Origin: Thermoplasmatota archaeon
GTDB lineage: Archaea; Thermoplasmatota; Thermoplasmata; RBG-16-68-12; JAJISG01
DNA: 8,414 nt
Reading direction: 5' to 3'
NCBI GenBank assembly: GCA_022848785.1
Contig: JAJISK010000042.1
Location: 1-8,414, forward strand
In this document: one piece after another, positions 5,875-8,414 of the stretch
Position numbering within the stretch: position 1 is the first letter of the stretch
How the letters are laid out: the number at the start of each line of letters is the position of its first letter
Program-made: the position numbers and the translations under genes
Notes under the pieces: generated by a model
The model's database searches: none
The model's input: only the letters and a program-made list of their open reading frames with translations
What the model was told of the DNA's origin: nothing

Positions 5875-5882
5875 GCTTAAGG
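5875..5882 (-). promoter_or_regulatory. TATA-like box of the 105-residue gene
   Basis: CCTTAAGC on the minus strand (GCTTAAGG on the plus strand) is centred about 30 bases before ATG 5848. It shares the CTTAAG core with the box at 2648-2655, so transcription would begin at or within a few bases of the start codon. Confidence 0.55.
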
Positions 5883-5899
5883 TTGCTGGTCTGGGACTC

Positions 5900-7432
5900 T
5901 CAACCCGAAACGTGGAGGACGATGGCGTCGTAGCCCGAGGCCCCGTCGGGGAAGGGGCCCGAGGCCGTGGGGTCCTGGGGTTGGCCGTCCCCGTCCACGA
6001 GCCGCGCGAGGATTCGATGGGAGCCCCCGGCGGGGGGCCTCCAGTCGAAGGTCCAGAGGACCCAGGTGAGCTGCGACAGGGGCGGTGAGCGTAGGGTGGT
6101 GAGGGACCAGGTCATCCCGCCGTCCGTGCTGACCTCGACACCCGAGACGCCCCTCGCGCCCGCAAAGGCCACCCCTCCCAGGATCACGGGGGACGTAACG
6201 ACTGCGTCGGGAGCGGGGGTGGCGATGACGGCCTTCGGACGGACCTCCCCGCGGTTGGTCCATCCCTTCCGCTGCCAGAATCCCAGGAATTCCCCTTCGA
6301 CGAGGGTGATCCGCGTCAGCCACTTGGCCGAGAACATGCCGTACAGGTCAGGGACCACCACCCGGGCCGGGAAGCCGTGGTTTCCCGGCAGCGGCACGCC
6401 TTTCATCTTGAGCGCCACGAGGGTGGTCATCTCCTCCGCCTTGTTCCGGGGAATCGCCACCGTGTACTCGTCGGCACACGTGAAGGCGACCCAATCCGCC
6501 CGGACCTCGGGGTCGGCGTCCCGAAGGAGGTCGGCGAGGCGGACGCCCTGCCACCGGGAAGTGCTCATGAGGTCCCCACCGACCTCGTTGCTGACGCATT
6601 CGAGGGTGATGAGTTCCTCGGCGCCCGACCGAGCCTCGAGTTCGTCGTACGTGTAGGACCGTGGGTTCGCGACCAGTCCGTCGATTACCAAGCGCCAAGA
6701 GTCCCTGTCGACGACGGGGTCCACGAGGTTCTTGGTGACGACGTAGAAGTCCCCTGTGGGCGTCACCTCATTGTCAAACATGTCGCCCACGGAGGCGAAG
6801 GCCAGGCGCCGGCGCCCGGGGAAGAGGCCGCTCAGGCCTAGGAAGGCCACTGCAGACAGAACGACCGCGGCGGCTACCCCGACGATGAATTGGCGACGCG
6901 AGGGCTGGAAGCCCTCCGGGTATCGCACCGGCAGTTCCACGAGGAAGTAGTCGAGGACGGCGGCGTAGATCCAGCCGGCGATGAGCTGGCTGAAGACCGC
7001 GGGCCCCATGCCGGAAGAGGTGTTGCTGCCGAGGAACCCACCTCCCAGGAGGGGGAGGACGACGAGGAGGGCCGCACCAGCATAGCCGAGGGCAAAGATC
7101 GCGATGGGGGCCCACCGCCCGGGAGCCTTGGTCTGCACCCACGGAAAGAACGGGGCCAGGAGGCCCGCGAGGGCCAGGGAGAGCGAGATGGCCACGAGGA
7201 GGCCCAGAAGCTTGGCGCCCTCACCCATGGCCTGGATGAAGAAGGACTCGATGGCTCCGGGGATCGCGTCGATCACGAATCCGACGGCCACCTCGGGAAG
7301 GAAGACCCCGAGGCCGAGAAGGCGAAGCAGGTAACTGACGGCAAGGGCCCCAGCTCCCGCCACGATGCCGGCGCCGAATCGCCCCCAGGGCAGACGGCGC
7401 ATCCCGCGCCTCAGGCCCTCGAGGAGGCCCAT
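5900..7432 (-). CDS. Membrane-anchored sulfite-oxidase-family molybdopterin enzyme
   Basis: A 510-residue protein. Residues 1-205 carry about five membrane helices (near 20-38, 74-96, 107-130, 146-166 and 182-203). Residues 215-385 are an oxidoreductase molybdopterin-binding domain: WRLVIDGLVANPRSYTYDEL (246-265), LITLECVSNEVGG with Cys279 as the expected Mo ligand, then TSRWQGVRLADLL and NHGFPARVVVPDLYGMFSAK (351-370) with WLTRI. Residues 397-510 are an Ig-like Mo-co dimerisation domain with GVEVSTDGGMTWS. Family members oxidise sulfite or reduce S- or N-oxides; the substrate here is unknown. There is no heme-binding domain, so electrons must pass to a partner. SRRQFI (178-183) is a twin-arginine motif directly before the last helix, and the positive-inside pattern places the Moco domain outside. 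ATG 7432 lies about 24 bases after a TATA box and lacks a Shine-Dalgarno, so it is probably leaderless. Confidence 0.92.
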   Translation of the reverse strand: MGLLEGLRRGMRRLPWGRFGAGIVAGAGALAVSYLLRLLGLGVFLPEVAVGFVIDAIPGAIESFFIQAMGEGAKLLGLLVAISLSLALAGLLAPFFPWVQTKAPGRWAPIAIFALGYAGAALLVVLPLLGGGFLGSNTSSGMGPAVFSQLIAGWIYAAVLDYFLVELPVRYPEGFQPSRRQFIVGVAAAVVLSAVAFLGLSGLFPGRRRLAFASVGDMFDNEVTPTGDFYVVTKNLVDPVVDRDSWRLVIDGLVANPRSYTYDELEARSGAEELITLECVSNEVGGDLMSTSRWQGVRLADLLRDADPEVRADWVAFTCADEYTVAIPRNKAEEMTTLVALKMKGVPLPGNHGFPARVVVPDLYGMFSAKWLTRITLVEGEFLGFWQRKGWTNRGEVRPKAVIATPAPDAVVTSPVILGGVAFAGARGVSGVEVSTDGGMTWSLTTLRSPPLSQLTWVLWTFDWRPPAGGSHRILARLVDGDGQPQDPTASGPFPDGASGYDAIVLHVSG

Positions 7433-7452
7433 GGAGGCTCAAGGTCGCCTCG

Positions 7453-7460
7453 CTATAACC
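7453..7460 (-). promoter_or_regulatory. TATA box of the molybdoenzyme gene
   Basis: GGTTATAG (minus strand) is centred about 24 bases before ATG 7432, matching a leaderless transcript. It shares the 94-base divergent region with the promoter of the 59-residue membrane protein. Confidence 0.6.
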
Positions 7461-7490
7461 GTCTTCGCGCCTGGCCGTACCCCGACGATG

Positions 7491-7503
7491 AAAATGTTTT
7501 TCA
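7491..7503 (+). promoter_or_regulatory. AT-rich promoter candidate for the 59-residue membrane protein
   Basis: AAAATGTTTTTCA is a short AT-rich island centred 30 bases before ATG 7527, a spacing compatible with a nearly leaderless mRNA. It is not a textbook TATA sequence. Confidence 0.4.
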
Positions 7504-7526
7504 GAGTTGGAGGACTCGAGGCATCA

Positions 7527-7706
7527 ATGCGTCCCATCCTCCTGATCCCCGGGGTCCTGATCCTGCTCATGGGTCTTGTGTTCGCCCTCCAGGGGGCCGG
7601 TTTCCTCCCAACGACGTTCATGATCGGACCTACCTGGATTGCCATCGGCTCGGGGGTCGCGGTCGTCGGCCTGGGGTTGGCGGCCTTCGGGCTGAGGACG
7701 GGGTGA
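7527..7706 (+). CDS. Small two-helix membrane protein (59 aa)
   Basis: A 59-residue protein consisting almost wholly of two hydrophobic helices: PILLIPGVLILLMGLVFALQ (3-22), a short loop GAGFLPTTFMIGPT, and a second helix WIAIGSGVAVVGLGLAAFGL ending RTG. Similar short proteins with a 'LQG...LP..FM.G...W..iG' loop are widespread in bacteria and archaea, function unknown. The frame is open further upstream, with an in-frame ATG at 7488 that would add MKMFFRVGGLEAS. ATG 7527 is preferred because the added part is polar, would overlie the AT-rich promoter island, and the core family pattern starts at 7527. It is transcribed divergently from the molybdoenzyme and lies 69 bases before the DUF420 gene, so it may be part of the same membrane or respiratory set. 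Confidence 0.75.
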   Translation: MRPILLIPGVLILLMGLVFALQGAGFLPTTFMIGPTWIAIGSGVAVVGLGLAAFGLRTG

Positions 7707-7743
7707 CGGTCGTCTCCCATCGGCAGTCCCGGGGCCTTGGCGC

Positions 7744-7751
7744 AAGCTTTT
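7744..7751 (+). promoter_or_regulatory. TATA-like box of the DUF420 gene
   Basis: AAGCTTTT is centred about 27-28 bases before GTG 7776. That is the distance expected for a leaderless start at this GTG, and it lies downstream of the alternative TTG start at 7737, which argues against the longer form. Confidence 0.5.
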
Positions 7752-7775
7752 GGCGCGGCAGACCCTCCCACGATC

Positions 7776-8381
7776 GTGCCTTCGGAACTGGACACCCGCT
7801 CATCCCCGTCGAAGGAGTCGGGCTTCCGCTTCCCGCGGACTGTGGGGAACCGGCCCGGGATCTGGGCTGCCCTTGTCAGTGGGTTAATCTACCTGACGCT
7901 GGGACTCCTCCTCCTTGCCCCGCGAGGGGCTCCGCCCGCCCCGGAACTTGGGCCGCCGCTATCGGTCCTCACCGCCGTTGCGAACGCGCTCACGTTCCTA
8001 TTCCTGACGACGGGCTGGCTGTCCATCCGGGCCGGAAACCGATTGCGTCACCGGGCGCTGATGGAGCTCGCCTTCCTCTCCATCGTCTCGTTCCTGGCGC
8101 TCTACGTCACTCGACAGCTCCTCTCGGGGACCCTGGCGTTCGGGGGGCCGGAAGGCCTCTATCTGGGGGTGTACCTCCCCCTCCTCCTGGTTCACCTGGC
8201 CATTTCAACGGCCACCGTACCCCCGGTCATCTACAACTTTCTCGTGGGGCTGAGCCGACCGCTGAACCATGTCGGGGCCACCCTCCACCCCCGTGTGGGT
8301 CGGATCATCGTCCCCCTATGGATGGCGAGTTCCCTGATGGGCCTCACCGTGTTCGCCTTGCTCCGCCTCTTCCCCGCGTGA
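7776..8381 (+). CDS. DUF420 (CtaM/YozB-like) membrane protein
   Basis: A 201-residue polytopic membrane protein with about five helices, including PGIWAALVSGLIYLTLGLLL, the LTAVANALTFLFLTTGWLSI segment, RALMELAFLSIVSFLALYV, LGVYLPLLLVHLAISTATVP and RIIVPLWMASSLMGLTVFAL. The DUF420 signatures are the basic RLRHRALME loop after helix two, a His in the fourth helix (LLLVHLA), and HPRVGRIIVPLWMASSLMGL before the last helix. Bacterial DUF420 proteins such as CtaM are needed for heme-copper oxidase maturation; applying that here is inference, since no oxidase subunit is in the window. GTG 7776 is chosen because a TATA-like AAGCTTTT is centred about 27 bases upstream. TTG 7737 is the alternative and would add 13 residues. 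The amino-terminal 20 or so residues are polar and probably cytoplasmic. Confidence 0.85.
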   Translation: MPSELDTRSSPSKESGFRFPRTVGNRPGIWAALVSGLIYLTLGLLLLAPRGAPPAPELGPPLSVLTAVANALTFLFLTTGWLSIRAGNRLRHRALMELAFLSIVSFLALYVTRQLLSGTLAFGGPEGLYLGVYLPLLLVHLAISTATVPPVIYNFLVGLSRPLNHVGATLHPRVGRIIVPLWMASSLMGLTVFALLRLFPA

Positions 8382-8401
8382 GGGGAGACCCCGATCAAAG
8401 G

Positions 8402-8409
8402 CCTAAATA
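8402..8409 (+). promoter_or_regulatory. TATA box for a gene beyond the right edge
   Basis: CCTAAATA lies 21 bases after the DUF420 stop codon and is a good archaeal TATA sequence. It suggests a separately transcribed plus-strand gene beginning about 25-40 bases further on, outside the window. Confidence 0.5.
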
Positions 8410-8414
8410 GCAGG

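Noticed and set aside
4037..6088. A 683-codon open frame on the plus strand
   Set aside because: It lies antisense across three well-supported minus-strand genes, its translation is rich in Gly, Asp, Arg and Val with no domain, and long antisense frames are expected in GC-rich coding DNA.
6890..8410. A 506-codon open frame on the plus strand
   Set aside because: It covers the antisense of the molybdoenzyme N-terminus and an alternate frame of the 59-residue and DUF420 genes; the translation is Pro/Arg/Gly-rich and has no family features.
1..8414. tRNA, rRNA, CRISPR, transposon ends or attachment sites
   Set aside because: Intergenic gaps are short and I saw no cloverleaf, spaced direct repeats, transposase motifs or terminal inverted repeats.

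Overview
The window is GC-rich DNA that looks archaeal, and probably comes from the Thermoplasmatota. Genes are packed on both strands. Most are preceded by one short AT-rich box (CTTTAAAA, CCTTAAGG, GTTTATCC, GGTTATAG or GACTAAACC) about 24-41 bases before the start codon, as expected for archaeal TATA promoters with leaderless or short-leader transcripts. A few starts also have GGTGA- or GGAG-type Shine-Dalgarno sequences. A small protein resembling Thermoplasma Ta0938 supports the lineage guess. I see no rRNA, tRNA, CRISPR array, insertion sequence or phage gene. All family names come from reading the translations, not from a database search.

Layout. At 129-1368 (+) lie a single-domain rhodanese, a frame-disrupted remnant of a 2TM-domain membrane protein, and a VOC/glyoxalase-fold protein. 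At 1437-2610 (-) is an overlapping two-gene operon: a heme-oxygenase-like (TenA/PqqC/CADD superfamily) protein with an N-terminal Cys/His zinc-finger-like segment, followed by a Cys-rich Ta0938-like protein. At 2688-2903 (-) is a 71-residue conserved-looking small protein, divergent from a class I SAM methyltransferase at 3026-3772 (+). At 3809-5476 (-) is the most unusual gene, a 555-residue fusion of a DsbA/FrnE-type thioredoxin fold, a winged-helix-like linker and an ArsM-like methyltransferase. Upstream of it on the same strand is a 105-residue unknown protein (5531-5848). At 5900-7432 (-) is a membrane-anchored sulfite-oxidase-family molybdoenzyme. Divergent from it are a 59-residue membrane protein (7527-7706) and a DUF420/CtaM-like membrane protein (7776-8381), and a TATA box at the right edge points to a further gene outside the window.

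How the genes fit together. Several products handle sulfur, thiols, metals or redox cofactors: the rhodanese, the DsbA-like domain, the ArsM-like methyltransferase, the Moco enzyme, the diiron-type HDO-like protein and the DUF420 protein linked to heme-copper oxidase assembly. Nearly every gene has its own promoter, so this is a functional flavour and not a proven pathway. The best candidates for something new are the DsbA-wHTH-methyltransferase fusion, the zinc-finger/HDO-like protein coupled to the Ta0938-like protein, and the polytopic molybdoenzyme with a twin-arginine motif placed before its last membrane helix.
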